Of a stretch of 64,000 nucleotides of DNA, positions 35,397 to 43,669 are shown piece after piece. The notes beneath the pieces were generated by a model. It worked only from the letters and a program-made list of their open reading frames with translations, made no database searches and had not been told where the DNA came from. The first letter of the stretch is position 1, and every line of letters begins with the position of its first letter. Origin of the DNA: RFSX01 sp964591455 (GTDB taxonomy: Bacteria; Bacteroidota; Bacteroidia; Chitinophagales; Saprospiraceae); NCBI GenBank assembly GCA_964591455.1, contig CAZQDZ010000013.1, positions 37,855-101,854 on the forward strand, read 5' to 3'. The position numbers and the translations under genes are program-made.

Positions 35397-35900
35397 TTAT
35401 TTACCTCCTCCTGGACTTAGCATGCTTGGCTCACTTTCAGGTAGTGTTTTCTCTTCTTCTACTTTAAGTACATTCCCAGTAACTTTAATCGTGTGCTGAG
35501 GTGCTTTAGAAGTCTCATTAGTAGTAAACTTTACTGTTTTAGTAAACTTTCCTAATCTGTTAGTGGCATATCTAATTTCGATATTTGCTGTTTCACCTGG
35601 CATAATAGGCTCTTTAGGCCATGTAGGTACCGTACATCCACAACTCCCTTTCGCATTAGTTATAACCAAAGGCTCATCACCATTATTAGAAAACTCTAAA
35701 ATTCTTAAAGGCTCACTGTGCTGATCTATAGTTCCATAATCCAAAGTCATAGACTCGAATTCCATATACGGTCCTCCATCTTCAGCAGATCTTTCTGGCT
35801 GAGGGGTATCAGGGTGTGAAATCGGTGTGGGAGTTACTTGGGCCATAACAGCTCCAACTACTAAGCAACTCACTAACAGCATTGATATTTTCTTCAACAT
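35397..35900 (-). CDS. Secreted DUF1573 protein
   Basis: 167 residues. A Sec signal peptide (LLVSCLVVGAVMAQ) is followed by a proline-rich spacer and a DUF1573 immunoglobulin-like domain: YGTIDQHSEPLRILEFSNNGDEPLVI, then the signature KGSCGCTVPTWP and GKFTKTVKFTTN. These small beta-sandwich proteins are common in Bacteroidota; function unknown. The Cys-Gly-Cys could be redox-active or bind metal, but nothing shows this. A TAATTTTG box lies 24 bases upstream and a terminator follows, so the gene is monocistronic. Confidence 0.88.
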   Translation of the reverse strand: MLKKISMLLVSCLVVGAVMAQVTPTPISHPDTPQPERSAEDGGPYMEFESMTLDYGTIDQHSEPLRILEFSNNGDEPLVITNAKGSCGCTVPTWPKEPIMPGETANIEIRYATNRLGKFTKTVKFTTNETSKAPQHTIKVTGNVLKVEEEKTLPESEPSMLSPGGGK

Positions 35901-35923
35901 GTTGATTATTTCTTTATTCGTTA

Positions 35924-35931
35924 CAAAATTA
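35924..35931 (-). promoter_or_regulatory. -7 promoter box (TAATTTTG, minus strand) of the DUF1573 gene
   Basis: Plus-strand CAAAATTA. Exact TAnnTTTG, giving a leader of about 15-20 bases. Confidence 0.5.
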
Positions 35932-36111
35932 ACACTATTAAGACGAATTGTAAATGATATTTTGTTTAATGAGAAGTTAATATGTCGAACAGATGCTTAA
36001 AAAAAGTGTTTAAACGACAATGTGATACCATTTTTTACTTTTTGAATGTAATGATCGGCTAATGTTAGCAAGTATGCTAGCTGGATAATATGTCAAACCT
36101 CGTTTAAATAG

Positions 36112-36119
36112 TACTTTTG
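36112..36119 (+). promoter_or_regulatory. -7 promoter box (TACTTTTG) of the E1 dehydrogenase gene
   Basis: Exact TAnnTTTG, 32 bases before the ATG at 36152. No clear -33 element. Confidence 0.5.
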
Positions 36120-36151
36120 GGGTCAACTTTTTTCTTCAAAAATCACCGCTG

Positions 36152-38530
36152 ATGATAGCAATACCTGACTTTAATCAAAAGGATGCATTAGATACTCAGG
36201 AAGCTCAGTATATAAAGAAAGTACTGAGTGATTACTGGATATGCTTGGTCAGTAGAGAGGCAAGTATCATGGGAAGAAAAGAAGTCCTGACGGGTAAGGC
36301 CAAATTTGGGATTCTAGGAGATGGTAAAGAGTTACCTCAGGTAGCTTTATCTAACTTCTTTGAAAAAGGAGATTTTAGGTCTGGGTATTATCGTGATCAG
36401 ACATGGATGATGGCCTTAGGCTTATGCAGCATAGAAGATTACTTTGCTCAGTTGTATGCAGACCCCAAACAAGATAGTTACAGCGGAGGAAGACAAATGA
36501 ATAACCACTTCGCCACGCCATTCAAAGATGAGAATGACGAATGGCTCTCCCTCGCAGACCAGTATAATGTTTCTGCAGATATCTCATCTACAGGAGGTCA
36601 GATGGCAAGAGCTCTAGGCTTGGCCTTGGCATCTAAAAAGTATAGGGACATACCTAATCTTGATAAAGAAGGTCGATTTACAAATAACGGAAACGAAGTT
36701 GTGTTCTGTTCTATAGGAGATGCGAGTACATCTGAAGGTATTTTCTGGGAGACGGTCAATGCAGCGTCTGTAATGAAAGTCCCTTTGGTCATACTGGTTT
36801 GGGATGATGGCTATGGCATTTCTGTCCCTATCGAACTACAGACAACAAAATCCAGCATTTCAGAGGCATGTGCAGGATTTTTGATTGACGATAATGGAGA
36901 TGGTATACATATATATACTTGTAAAGCCTGGGATTATCCTGAATTAGTAAGTGTCTATGAAAGAGCTATTTCTCAAACACGGAAAGAGCACAGACCTACA
37001 CTGATTCACATTCAGGAATGTACTCAGCCACAAGGACATTCGACATCCGGATCACACGAGAGGTACAAATCCAAGGAAAGACTTGAATGGGAGAAAGAAT
37101 TTGATGGCATCCAAAAGATGGAAGATTGGATTATAGAGCAAGGATGGAGAACAAAGGAAGAACTGGAAGACCTTAGAAAGCAAGCTAAAAATGAGGTTAG
37201 GGTAGGGGCTAAGAGAGTGTGGAAAGACTATCAGGACGGCATCAATGTATATAGAAAAAATTTATCCAATATTCTTACGGGATTGACAACGACGGGAAGT
37301 AAAGAAAAGGCTATGGAAGAGCTAGCCCAGCCGCTGCCGATGACCTATGCAGAGGTTACAACTATTGCTAGACGCATTAAGTTAGAAATGCAAATACAAT
37401 CTATTCCAAGCTCTAACGAGTTGGATGGATTGATAAGTGAGTTGAGTGAATATGGTAAGGATAATTACAATACGCATCTGTATAGTCAAGCAGCTTCATC
37501 AGCAGTGAATATTCCGGTTGTAGAACCCAGATACTCTGAAGATTCTGTGGTGAAAAATGGCTATGAGATTATAAATACATTTTTTGATAAAGCTTTTGGA
37601 GATAGAGCTAATACGTTTGCCTTTGGTGAGGATGTGGGAAATATAGGTGATGTGAATCAAGGCTTTGCAGGTCTTCAAGATAAATATGGAAAGGAACGCA
37701 TATTTGATGCAGGCATAAGAGAATGGAGTATCATGGGGCAGGCCATCGGCATGGCTATGCGTGGACTGAGACCGATAGCTGAAATCCAATACTTAGATTA
37801 TCTTATATATGGTTTAGCGCCGCTATCTGATGATTTAGCCACGCTTAGATATCGCTCTAACAACCTCCAAATGGCGCCAGCAATTATAAGAACACGTGGA
37901 CATAGATTAGAAGGGATTTGGCATGCAGGTTCGCCTATGGGTATGGTTGTAAATAGTCTCAGAGGTATGTATGTATGTGTGCCGAGAAATTATGTTCAGG
38001 CTGCTGGTATGTATAATACACTATTGGCATCTACTGATCCTGCAATAGTTATAGAAGTACTGAATGGTTATCGTATCAAAGAAAGAATGCCAGATAACAT
38101 AGGAGAATATACGATACCACTCGGCGTACCAGAAATTATAACTGAAGGCGATAGTCTGACGGTGGTTACCTACGGTCCTTGTGTAAGATATGCACTAGAG
38201 GCTATAGAAAGTATGGGTCACTTAGCAGCCAAGGTAGAGCTTATAGATGTACAAACTTTGATTCCATTTGATTTAGAGCATAAAATTGTAGCATCCATTA
38301 AAAAGACAAATAAAGTTCTATTTCTAGATGAAGATGTCCCAGGTGGCGGCTCAGCATATATGATGCAAAAGGTAATGGAGGAGCAAAAAGGATATTATCA
38401 TCTTGATGGTCAGCCTAGAACATTGACAGCAAAGAATCACAGATGTGCTTTTGGGTCAGATGGAGATTATTTTTCTAAACCACAGGTTGAAGACATCATT
38501 GAAGTGATTCTTGAAATGCTTGCAGAATAG
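36152..38530 (+). CDS. 2-oxoacid dehydrogenase E1, alpha and beta subunits fused
   Basis: 792 residues: an E1-alpha-like half (~1-440) and an E1-beta-like half (~465-792) in one chain. The thiamine-diphosphate site in the alpha half is GDASTSEGIFWETVNAAS (~189-206), with DDGYGISVP shortly after. The beta half has FGEDVGNIGDVNQGF (~490-504) and EIQYLDYL. It decarboxylates a 2-oxoacid (pyruvate or a branched-chain 2-oxoacid) and passes the acyl group to a separate E2. The fused form is common in Bacteroidota; the exact substrate is not decided by sequence. No E2 or E3 gene is adjacent. Confidence 0.92.
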   Translation: MIAIPDFNQKDALDTQEAQYIKKVLSDYWICLVSREASIMGRKEVLTGKAKFGILGDGKELPQVALSNFFEKGDFRSGYYRDQTWMMALGLCSIEDYFAQLYADPKQDSYSGGRQMNNHFATPFKDENDEWLSLADQYNVSADISSTGGQMARALGLALASKKYRDIPNLDKEGRFTNNGNEVVFCSIGDASTSEGIFWETVNAASVMKVPLVILVWDDGYGISVPIELQTTKSSISEACAGFLIDDNGDGIHIYTCKAWDYPELVSVYERAISQTRKEHRPTLIHIQECTQPQGHSTSGSHERYKSKERLEWEKEFDGIQKMEDWIIEQGWRTKEELEDLRKQAKNEVRVGAKRVWKDYQDGINVYRKNLSNILTGLTTTGSKEKAMEELAQPLPMTYAEVTTIARRIKLEMQIQSIPSSNELDGLISELSEYGKDNYNTHLYSQAASSAVNIPVVEPRYSEDSVVKNGYEIINTFFDKAFGDRANTFAFGEDVGNIGDVNQGFAGLQDKYGKERIFDAGIREWSIMGQAIGMAMRGLRPIAEIQYLDYLIYGLAPLSDDLATLRYRSNNLQMAPAIIRTRGHRLEGIWHAGSPMGMVVNSLRGMYVCVPRNYVQAAGMYNTLLASTDPAIVIEVLNGYRIKERMPDNIGEYTIPLGVPEIITEGDSLTVVTYGPCVRYALEAIESMGHLAAKVELIDVQTLIPFDLEHKIVASIKKTNKVLFLDEDVPGGGSAYMMQKVMEEQKGYYHLDGQPRTLTAKNHRCAFGSDGDYFSKPQVEDIIEVILEMLAE

Positions 38531-38600
38531 TAAGCCTGTGATTTTTTTTCGTAGCAGATTAATGTGTTAGTGCCTCAAGAACATATTAGTTTAATCTTGA

Positions 38601-38608
38601 TATCTTTG
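38601..38608 (+). promoter_or_regulatory. -7 promoter box (TATCTTTG) of the glycosyltransferase gene
   Basis: Exact TAnnTTTG, 15 bases before the TTG start at 38624. The leader would be under 12 bases. Confidence 0.45.
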
Positions 38609-38623
38609 CATTAAAGATTCCAT

Positions 38624-39340
38624 TTGGAACAGGTCCTTATAATTATCCCCACGTATAACGAGATAGAGAATATAGAAGCTATCATAACTGCTGTGATAGA
38701 GCAGTCCACTTCCTATCATATGCTCATAGTAGATGATGGGTCACCCGATGGGACTGCAACCAAGGTGAAAACCATGCAGACAAACTATCCATCCAGACTA
38801 CATCTTCTAGAACGGTCTGGAAAACTTGGATTAGGTACCGCTTACATCGCTGGATTTAGATTCGCTCTAGAACATGGTTATTCATATGTCATGGAAATGG
38901 ATGCTGACTTTAGTCATAACCCAAACGATGTACCTCGACTGATCGAAGCTGTCCAGTCAGATGGTGTAGGTATGGCTGTGGGAAGCAGATATGTCAAAGG
39001 TGGAGGATTTAGAAACTGGAGTAAGTATCGGCTAATGTTATCTTATGGTGCTTCGTTGTATACAAGAATTATAACAGGCATGCCGGTCAAAGACCCAACG
39101 GCTGGATTTGTAATCTATAATCTTGATGCATTAAAAAAGATGGATTTGGATAAGATTACCTTTGTAGGATATGCTTTTCAAATAGAGATGAAATACTACT
39201 GCTACAGTTTAGGGTATGAAATAGTTGAAATACCAATCACCTTTGTTGACCGTGAATTAGGCACAAGTAAGATGGACATGAGTATTGTTCAGGAAGGCAT
39301 TTTAGGTGTTCTACAAATGCGCTTCCGCAAGTATACCTAA
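38624..39340 (+). CDS. Polyprenol-monophosphomannose synthase-like glycosyltransferase (GT2)
   Basis: 238 residues, TTG start chosen because the conserved IIPTYNEIENIE begins at residue 6. GT2 motifs are VDDGSPDGTA (~37-46), MEMDADFSHNP (DxD-type, ~89-99), GSRYVKGGG (~120-128) and a C-terminal RELGTSKM (~223-230). This matches DPM1-like enzymes, which transfer mannose from GDP-mannose to a polyprenyl phosphate at the inner membrane to make a lipid-linked donor for cell-surface glycosylation. There is no C-terminal membrane domain. Polyprenyl phosphate is also the carrier used by MraY in the next operon. Confidence 0.9.
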   Translation: MEQVLIIIPTYNEIENIEAIITAVIEQSTSYHMLIVDDGSPDGTATKVKTMQTNYPSRLHLLERSGKLGLGTAYIAGFRFALEHGYSYVMEMDADFSHNPNDVPRLIEAVQSDGVGMAVGSRYVKGGGFRNWSKYRLMLSYGASLYTRIITGMPVKDPTAGFVIYNLDALKKMDLDKITFVGYAFQIEMKYYCYSLGYEIVEIPITFVDRELGTSKMDMSIVQEGILGVLQMRFRKYT

Positions 39341-39781
39341 ATAAATAAACCATCCTTCATAACTCTCCGCGTAAGCACCTAAGGGCTCAGAACTCAGATA
39401 ATTAACAGAATTCTCCCACTTTCCTGAAAATAGTTCATTCCGGCACTAGAGGCGTATGTGTTAAATTAAACACATTATATTTATATGTCATATATTTATT
39501 ACTGAATGTCAAGGGTTAATATCAAATTTTTGTAGATTAGCACATTCATCGAGCCAATAAGTATGGCTAGATTTAAATAAGAGAGGATAGTTTTATTGAT
39601 ACAGACTCTTAATCATTGAAATTGTGGAAATTAAAGTGAAAGTGGTACAATTACTACCTAAATAATTGAATATCAATATTTTATAGTAAATAATATAATT
39701 TCATATGTAAGTACTACACTTACAGACTTTTACGCTTTATTAAAAATCAGATGTTTTTTAGTAGAAAAAATAGTCGAAGTG
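39341..39781. other. Long gap upstream of the dcw promoter
   Basis: 441 bases without a supported ORF. A perfect palindrome ATGTGTT-AAATTA-AACACAT lies at 39456-39475, and A+T content is high from ~39470 to 39760. It may hold further regulatory sites for the division cluster, but I see no other clear motif or RNA gene. Confidence 0.5.
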
Positions 39782-39812
39782 TGGGAAAATGTGGGATGCC
39801 CTGTTACTTTTG
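39782..39812 (+). promoter_or_regulatory. MraZ-type operator boxes and -7 box of the dcw cluster
   Basis: Two TGGGA boxes, 39782-39786 and 39792-39796, lie exactly 10 bases apart, followed by TACTTTTG (39805-39812, exact TAnnTTTG) and the mraZ ATG at 39841. MraZ of E. coli binds TGGGN repeats spaced 5 bases apart (10-base period) at the mra promoter and represses it. Here the boxes fall in the -33/-7 spacer, so binding should block RNA polymerase (inference). Confidence 0.65.
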
Positions 39813-39840
39813 AGGTGTTGGCCACAAAGAATGATATAAA

Positions 39841-40329
39841 ATGAAGTACCAGCTAACTGGTGAGTATGATTTGAAAATAGATGCGAAAGGTCGTATCAAA
39901 ATGCCAACGAATCTACTCAAGCAGTTAACAGTTTCGACAGGGACAGATGGTAGTTACAGTTTTGTAGTCAACAGAGGATATGAAAATCATTTGATACTAT
40001 ATCCTCAAGATGTATGGGAAAAAAAGACGAAAGAATTAAACCGTCTCAACATCAATATTAAAAAGAACAGGCAAGCATTGAGATATATGTATCGGGGTGC
40101 CACGCAAATAAATGCGGATAACTCTGATAGAGTATTACTGCCAAAAAATTTGATTTCATACGCAGGTATCAAGAAAGAAGTTGTCTTGTTTGCCTACTTG
40201 GATCAGATAGAAATTTGGGCAAAAGATGCATATCAGGACATGATTGATCAGGAGCCTGAAGACTTTTCAGCATTAGCAGAAGAGGTCTTTGGGGGACAAG
40301 CGAGCATGCAGGATCAGGAAGATGAGTGA
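39841..40329 (+). CDS. mraZ: Transcriptional regulator MraZ
   Basis: 162 residues. Two SpoVT/AbrB-like halves: GEYDLKIDAKGRIKMPTNLLKQL (~7-29) and ADNSDRVLLPKNLISYAGIKKEVVLF (~94-119), the DxKGR-type motifs being diagnostic. MraZ forms rings and binds tandem boxes in front of its own operon to tune division and wall-gene expression. Such boxes are present upstream at 39782-39796. It is the first gene of the cluster and overlaps rsmH by 8 bases. Confidence 0.95.
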   Translation: MKYQLTGEYDLKIDAKGRIKMPTNLLKQLTVSTGTDGSYSFVVNRGYENHLILYPQDVWEKKTKELNRLNINIKKNRQALRYMYRGATQINADNSDRVLLPKNLISYAGIKKEVVLFAYLDQIEIWAKDAYQDMIDQEPEDFSALAEEVFGGQASMQDQEDE

Positions 40330-41221
40330 TTATCACACACCTGTAATGCTCCGTGAATCAATTGATGAATTGGTTATAAATCCAGATGGAATTTACGTTG
40401 ATGTCACTTTTGGTGGCGGAGGACATTCTGAGGAGATACTTAATAGGTTGAGTGCCAAAGGGCGCTTGATGGTTTTTGATCAGGATGGAGAAGCGAGTCT
40501 TAATTCTATAAATGATGCACGGATAATATTTGTCCCATCTAATTTTAGATTCATATATCGCTATTGGAAATGGTCTAATCTAAGTAAGGTAGATGGTATT
40601 CTAGCAGACTTAGGTGTTTCATCACATCAATTTGATGTCGATTATAGAGGATTTTCATACAGGTATACTTCTGAGTTAGACATGAGAATGAATCAGAAAA
40701 GTTCATTGACTGCGCATACTGTTATTTCTGAATATTCTTTTGATCAGTTGAAAGAAATTTTTTCCAGATATGGAGAGATAAGGAATTCAAAAAAGCTGGC
40801 AAGTATGCTTGTGGATGTGCGAAGTGGGCAGAAAATATCTACTACTTCTAAGTTAAATGAAGTGCTAGAAAATGTGATAGTAGGAGATAGGAACAAATAT
40901 TTAGCTCAGGTATATCAGGCATTGAGAATAGAAGTTAATCAAGAAATTCAAAGCTTGGAAGAATTGCTCAGAGACTCTCTAAAATTATTAAAGAATGATG
41001 CTCGGTTTGTAGTAATAAGTTATCATTCTTTAGAAGATAGATTGGTCAAGCGTTTTTTTAGGAGTGGAAGATTGGACGGAGAACTACCTAAAGATGACTA
41101 TGGAAAATCGCTTTCTCCAATGAAGCAACTAGGAAAATTAAGATTGCCTAGTGAAGAAGAACAAAAAAATAATCCCAGGTCGAAGAGTGCGAAAATGAGA
41201 GTGGGGTTAAAAATAAAATAA
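40322..41221 (+). CDS. rsmH: 16S rRNA (cytosine-1402-N4)-methyltransferase RsmH
   Basis: 299 residues from the ATG at 40322 (MSDYHTPVMLRESIDEL), the family-typical start; an upstream in-frame start at 40289 lies within mraZ and is unlikely. The SAM-binding region is DVTFGGGGHSEEIL. Further motifs are GILADLGVSSHQFD, RGFSYRYTSELDMRMN, and a C-terminal VISYHSLEDRLVKRFF with PRSKSAKMRVG. It methylates C1402 of 16S rRNA. Overlap with mraZ (ATGAGTGA) implies coupled translation. Old name mraW. Confidence 0.96.
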   Translation: MSDYHTPVMLRESIDELVINPDGIYVDVTFGGGGHSEEILNRLSAKGRLMVFDQDGEASLNSINDARIIFVPSNFRFIYRYWKWSNLSKVDGILADLGVSSHQFDVDYRGFSYRYTSELDMRMNQKSSLTAHTVISEYSFDQLKEIFSRYGEIRNSKKLASMLVDVRSGQKISTTSKLNEVLENVIVGDRNKYLAQVYQALRIEVNQEIQSLEELLRDSLKLLKNDARFVVISYHSLEDRLVKRFFRSGRLDGELPKDDYGKSLSPMKQLGKLRLPSEEEQKNNPRSKSAKMRVGLKIK

Positions 41222-41232
41222 ATCAATAGTCA

Positions 41233-41493
41233 GTGAAGATTTTTCTAAGGAATACAGGATTTATTGTTTTGCTTACCTTTTTAAGCGTAGCATACATATT
41301 CAATTCACATTGTGCAGTAAGGAAATTGAGAAAAATAGTACAGCTTGAAAAAAGAGTGGAGGAAGCAAAATTTGAATTTCAAGCCGTCAAAAGTGATATA
41401 AATTTTAAATGTACAGAATCTCAATTAGCTAAGAGATTAGAGCCTGAAGGGCTGATTAAGAATGAAGAATCGTTGATTTTAATAGATTCATAA
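41233..41493 (+). CDS. ftsL: FtsL-like cell-division protein
   Basis: 86 residues, GTG start. One N-terminal membrane helix (TGFIVLLTFLSVAYIFN) is followed by a short leucine-zipper-like coiled coil (VRKLRKIVQLEKRVEEAKFE). Sequence alone is weakly conserved; position between rsmH and ftsI and the topology identify it as the FtsL slot, the small bitopic scaffold that recruits and activates FtsW/FtsI with FtsQ and FtsB. Confidence 0.82.
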   Translation: MKIFLRNTGFIVLLTFLSVAYIFNSHCAVRKLRKIVQLEKRVEEAKFEFQAVKSDINFKCTESQLAKRLEPEGLIKNEESLILIDS

Positions 41494-41516
41494 AGCTGAC
41501 AAACGGACAGATGTAG

Positions 41517-43631
41517 ATGGAGAGAAGAAACGAACTATTGACAAGAGTTTACTTGATTTTCTTTGTATTTGTCTTGTCTTCAATAATAATAATATACAAG
41601 GTCGTAAAGACGGCTGTGGTAGAAGGAGAAAGGTGGCGTTCTCTTGGTGGTAAAAACATCAAGATGGTAGATGTAGAAGGAGAGAGAGGTAATATCTATT
41701 GTTCAAATGGAAATTTACTCGCAACGTCACTTCCTTATTTTGACATAAAAGTAGATTTATTAACGTCCAGAGATGCTGACTTTGATAATAATATTGATGA
41801 ATTGTCTCAAAGGCTTTCTCAGAATTTCGGTGGCACAGCTCACAGTTGGTCTTCGAAATTAGTTAAAGCTCGTAGATTAGGTAAAGTAGGTAAGCAAAGC
41901 AATGCACAGTATTTTCCGCTCTTGAGTAACATTAGAAAAGATCAGTTGGATTTGCTTAGAACATTTCCACTTTTTAATCTTGGAAAATATGGAGGTGGGA
42001 TTATTGCAGAGCGAAAATCAACTCGAGAAAGACCTTATCAGGAGCTGGCAAAGAGAACGATAGGAATGCACCGTACAAATGCTGAAATGGTAGGTCTGGA
42101 AAGAGAGTATGATTCATTTCTAAGAGGAGAATCTGAAAAGAGACTCATGCGGAGACTTAAGGGAGATATCTGGGTGCCAGTTTTAGATCCTGCGGAGATG
42201 ATGCAAGAGAAAGGGAGTGATATTGTGACTACGCTAGATATGCACATTCAAGATGTGGTCCACAATGAATTAGAGGCGACCTTATTCCAGCATAGAGCAG
42301 ACAAAGGAACTGCAGTAGTGATGGAGGTGGCGACTGGAGCTATCAAGGCGATGGTGAATCTCAGAAAAAATGGTGCTGGAGGGTATGAAGAGAGATACAA
42401 CGATGCAGTAGGTACTTTGAGTGAACCAGGGTCGACATTTAAGTTGATTTCTTCCTTGGCAATGTTAGAGTCAGGAAAGATTGAGTTAGATACCAAAGTG
42501 CCATTGTTCGGCGGAAGAAAGAAATTCTATGACTTGACGATGCGAGACTCTGAAATCCATGGAATCAAGGAAGCGACCTTCAAAGAAGCTTTCGCAATTT
42601 CTTCGAACGTAGGAGTAGGTTATAGTGCGAACACCATATTTGGCAAAGGATTGGAGGGGTGGAAAGAATTCCATAGGTTACTAGTGGGAATGGGTGTAGA
42701 TCAACCGACCGGTATTAGTATCTATGGAGAAAGTAAACCGAGGTTAAAAGATCCTTCGAAAAGGACAAGAAATAATCCGCTTAACTGGTCAGGTACAACG
42801 GTGCCTTGGATGGCTCACGGATACGAAATTGAAATGACACCGCTGCAAATACTGAATTATTACAATTCGGTGGCAAATGATGGTAAGATGATGAAGCCAT
42901 ACTTAGTGAGTGAAGCAGTGGATAGTAAAGGGAAAAGGCAGAAATTCAGACCAAAGGTTCTGAAAGAAAGAATAGCAAGTCCTTCAACAATAATGAAGGC
43001 ACAAGAATTATTAGAGGCGGTTGCTAAAAGTGGCACTGCAAGAAAATTGAAAGTAGATGGATTGGGTTTTGCTGGTAAGACAGGCACGACAAGATTAGAG
43101 TACTGGAAAGAAACAGATAGAAATAAATACAACGCATCATTTGCAGGTTATTTTCCAGCTGATTCCCCGAAATATTCTATGATAGTTATTGTCTATAATC
43201 CAGAAGGTAGTGATTTCTACGGCGCAAAAGTTGCTGGTCCAGTTTTTAAGAATGTCATGAAGAGATTGACTGGATATGAAAAAACTAAGGAACCTAAGAC
43301 GACGCAAAAATCACTATATGCAGAAGCACAATCGGGTAACAAGTACGATTACAAAAGAGTATTAGATTACGTAGGTGTAGACTACAAGGACAAAGGTAAA
43401 GGAAGTTGGGTAGAGTTGAAGCCGCGTTCAGAAGTTATGCAACTCAATCCGCAAAAAATAAGTAAGGAAGTAGTGCCTGATGTAAGAGGAAAAGGATTAA
43501 AGGATGCACTTTATATATTGGAAGCAATGGGTTTGAAAGTAGATATAGAAGGAGTAGGAAGAGTAGTGAGGCAATCATTGAATCCAGGACAAAGCTTAGA
43601 GAAAAATTATATCAAAATCTATCTCGGATAG
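41517..43631 (+). CDS. ftsI: Septal peptidoglycan transpeptidase FtsI (PBP3-type) with PASTA domain
   Basis: 704 residues. An N-terminal membrane anchor (VYLIFFVFVLSSIIIIYKVV) is followed by the dimerisation/pedestal domain and a penicillin-binding transpeptidase domain. The active-site motifs are intact: Ser in EPGSTFKLIS (~303-312), SSN in ISSNVG (~361) and KTGTT (~520). A PASTA domain (~645-704, VPDVRGKGLKDALYILEAMG) ends the protein. It crosslinks septal peptidoglycan with FtsW. PASTA on the division PBP is usual in Bacteroidota and Gram-positives but absent in E. coli FtsI. Confidence 0.95.
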   Translation: MERRNELLTRVYLIFFVFVLSSIIIIYKVVKTAVVEGERWRSLGGKNIKMVDVEGERGNIYCSNGNLLATSLPYFDIKVDLLTSRDADFDNNIDELSQRLSQNFGGTAHSWSSKLVKARRLGKVGKQSNAQYFPLLSNIRKDQLDLLRTFPLFNLGKYGGGIIAERKSTRERPYQELAKRTIGMHRTNAEMVGLEREYDSFLRGESEKRLMRRLKGDIWVPVLDPAEMMQEKGSDIVTTLDMHIQDVVHNELEATLFQHRADKGTAVVMEVATGAIKAMVNLRKNGAGGYEERYNDAVGTLSEPGSTFKLISSLAMLESGKIELDTKVPLFGGRKKFYDLTMRDSEIHGIKEATFKEAFAISSNVGVGYSANTIFGKGLEGWKEFHRLLVGMGVDQPTGISIYGESKPRLKDPSKRTRNNPLNWSGTTVPWMAHGYEIEMTPLQILNYYNSVANDGKMMKPYLVSEAVDSKGKRQKFRPKVLKERIASPSTIMKAQELLEAVAKSGTARKLKVDGLGFAGKTGTTRLEYWKETDRNKYNASFAGYFPADSPKYSMIVIVYNPEGSDFYGAKVAGPVFKNVMKRLTGYEKTKEPKTTQKSLYAEAQSGNKYDYKRVLDYVGVDYKDKGKGSWVELKPRSEVMQLNPQKISKEVVPDVRGKGLKDALYILEAMGLKVDIEGVGRVVRQSLNPGQSLEKNYIKIYLG

Positions 43632-43669
43632 ATTGAATATTCTTTATCAAAAGTGATACAAGAAACAGA

